A stretch of DNA of 64,000 nt from Prorocentrum cordatum (taxonomy: Eukaryota; Sar; Dinophyceae; Prorocentrales; Prorocentraceae). Shown one piece after another: positions 63,486 to 64,000 of the stretch; the stretch's first letter is position 1, and every line of letters starts with the position of its first letter. The notes beneath the pieces were generated by a model. It was given only the letters and a program-made list of their open reading frames with translations. It was not told the DNA's origin and did no database searches. Where the stretch lies: positions 429,823 through 493,822 of the forward strand of contig CAUYUJ010022059.1 in the NCBI GenBank assembly GCA_963575745.1. The letters run 5' to 3'. The position numbers and the translations under genes are program-made.

Positions 63486-64000
63486 GATCCTGTTCTATCG
63501 TACATATGCAGGCAGTGCCTTCTGCCCCATAGTTATGGGAGCCAGGATTTACGTCGTTCTCATAACGTGCCACTGCGCAATCGTCAGCATAAGCCACCGG
63601 AGGTATATCGTGAATACGCTTAGGTAACCCAGCAGCAACTATTGTCTCGATGCGGGAGATTTCCGGATATTGTACAGCTAAGTGAACTTTGGGAGACAGT
63701 CGGTTCGCAGTGGTCATCTGAAGCGTTCCCTGCTTGGTCGGAAAATAGCAAAACGTCGTGGCAGGTTTCCCCGCGGGTAGGCCGGGCCGGCAACAAATGT
63801 CAACGCTGTCCGCAATGCAGTCTTGTCAGGGCCAACCCCTCGGGCTATCAAAGCTTCGATATATAGCGAATGTCGCGCGTCGCCGCATTGGACATGCACA
63901 TCGCGGTTTCCCATTCGAATAATGACTTGACCCCGGTCGGGATCATTCCGCACAGCCGGGAGAAGGCCATTCCAGCCTCCCCAGTCGCCCTTCGCAGTTG
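63486..64000 (-). mobile_element. element B family, copy 3 fragment (runs off the window)
   Basis: The minus strand encodes GQVIIRMGNRDVHVQCGDAR and HSLYIEALIARGVG (63910-63815), then PPVAYADDCAVARYENDVNP (63610-63550), the same order as 19000-19400 in element B. The GC palindrome (GCGGGGAAACCTGC, inverse of 63761-63774) is at the equivalent place. Only the integrase-to-RT linker region is in the window. Confidence 0.8.

Overview
The window looks like nuclear DNA of a dinoflagellate. It is GC-rich and almost gene-free, packed with decayed retroelements, satellites and foldback repeats. Its one clear host-type gene has small exons separated by repeated, inverted-repeat-ended introns that use GC, GA or GT 5' splice sites. 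A retroelement carrying a cytosine DNA methyltransferase-like domain points the same way, since such elements are described from dinoflagellates. The genus cannot be named from sequence alone. No tRNA, rRNA, CRISPR array or bacterial-type operon was recognised.

Layout. 0-6.2 kb: end of a possible gene, a short minisatellite, and a minus-strand Ty1/copia-like remnant (gag, aspartic protease, zinc HHCC, integrase). 7-22.2 kb: a second, larger copia-like remnant on the plus strand. In order it carries a Tpt1/KptA-like domain, a hexamer satellite, a RING-like finger, a protease, a zinc ribbon, an inserted heptamer satellite with terminal inverted repeats, pre-integrase/integrase, reverse transcriptase, RNase H and a 3' terminal region. 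It is peppered with a short palindrome of the type GCGGGGCAACCCGC. 23.3-25.7 kb: minus-strand remains of a non-LTR element. 26.2-41 kb: a plus-strand multi-exon membrane-protein gene whose introns hold introner-like elements and several inverted-repeat (MITE-like) families. 43.6-46.6 kb: unresolved GC-rich DNA with a foldback repeat. 46.8-51.5 kb: a higher-order repeat array with four copies of a palindromic core. 51.5-52.2 kb: a 5'-truncated minus-strand copy of the 7-22 kb element family, butted against the array. 52.5-56.8 kb: the methyltransferase-bearing retroelement. 57.2-59.2 kb: a 13-bp satellite arranged as a giant inverted repeat. 59.4-62.9 kb: a LINE-type element (endonuclease, RT, C-terminal domain) flanked by one minisatellite family. 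63.5-64.0 kb: a third fragment of the 7-22 kb family, on the minus strand.

Most mobile-element reading frames are broken by stops and frameshifts, and several catalytic residues are changed (LINE FADD to FAGD; methyltransferase PCQ replaced with its cysteine lost). The elements are therefore fossils here. The most interesting material is the introner-bearing gene, with near-8-bp duplications at several intron ends and several consecutive phase-0 junctions, the palindrome-rich element with a Tpt1-like domain, and the inverted satellite beside the methyltransferase element.
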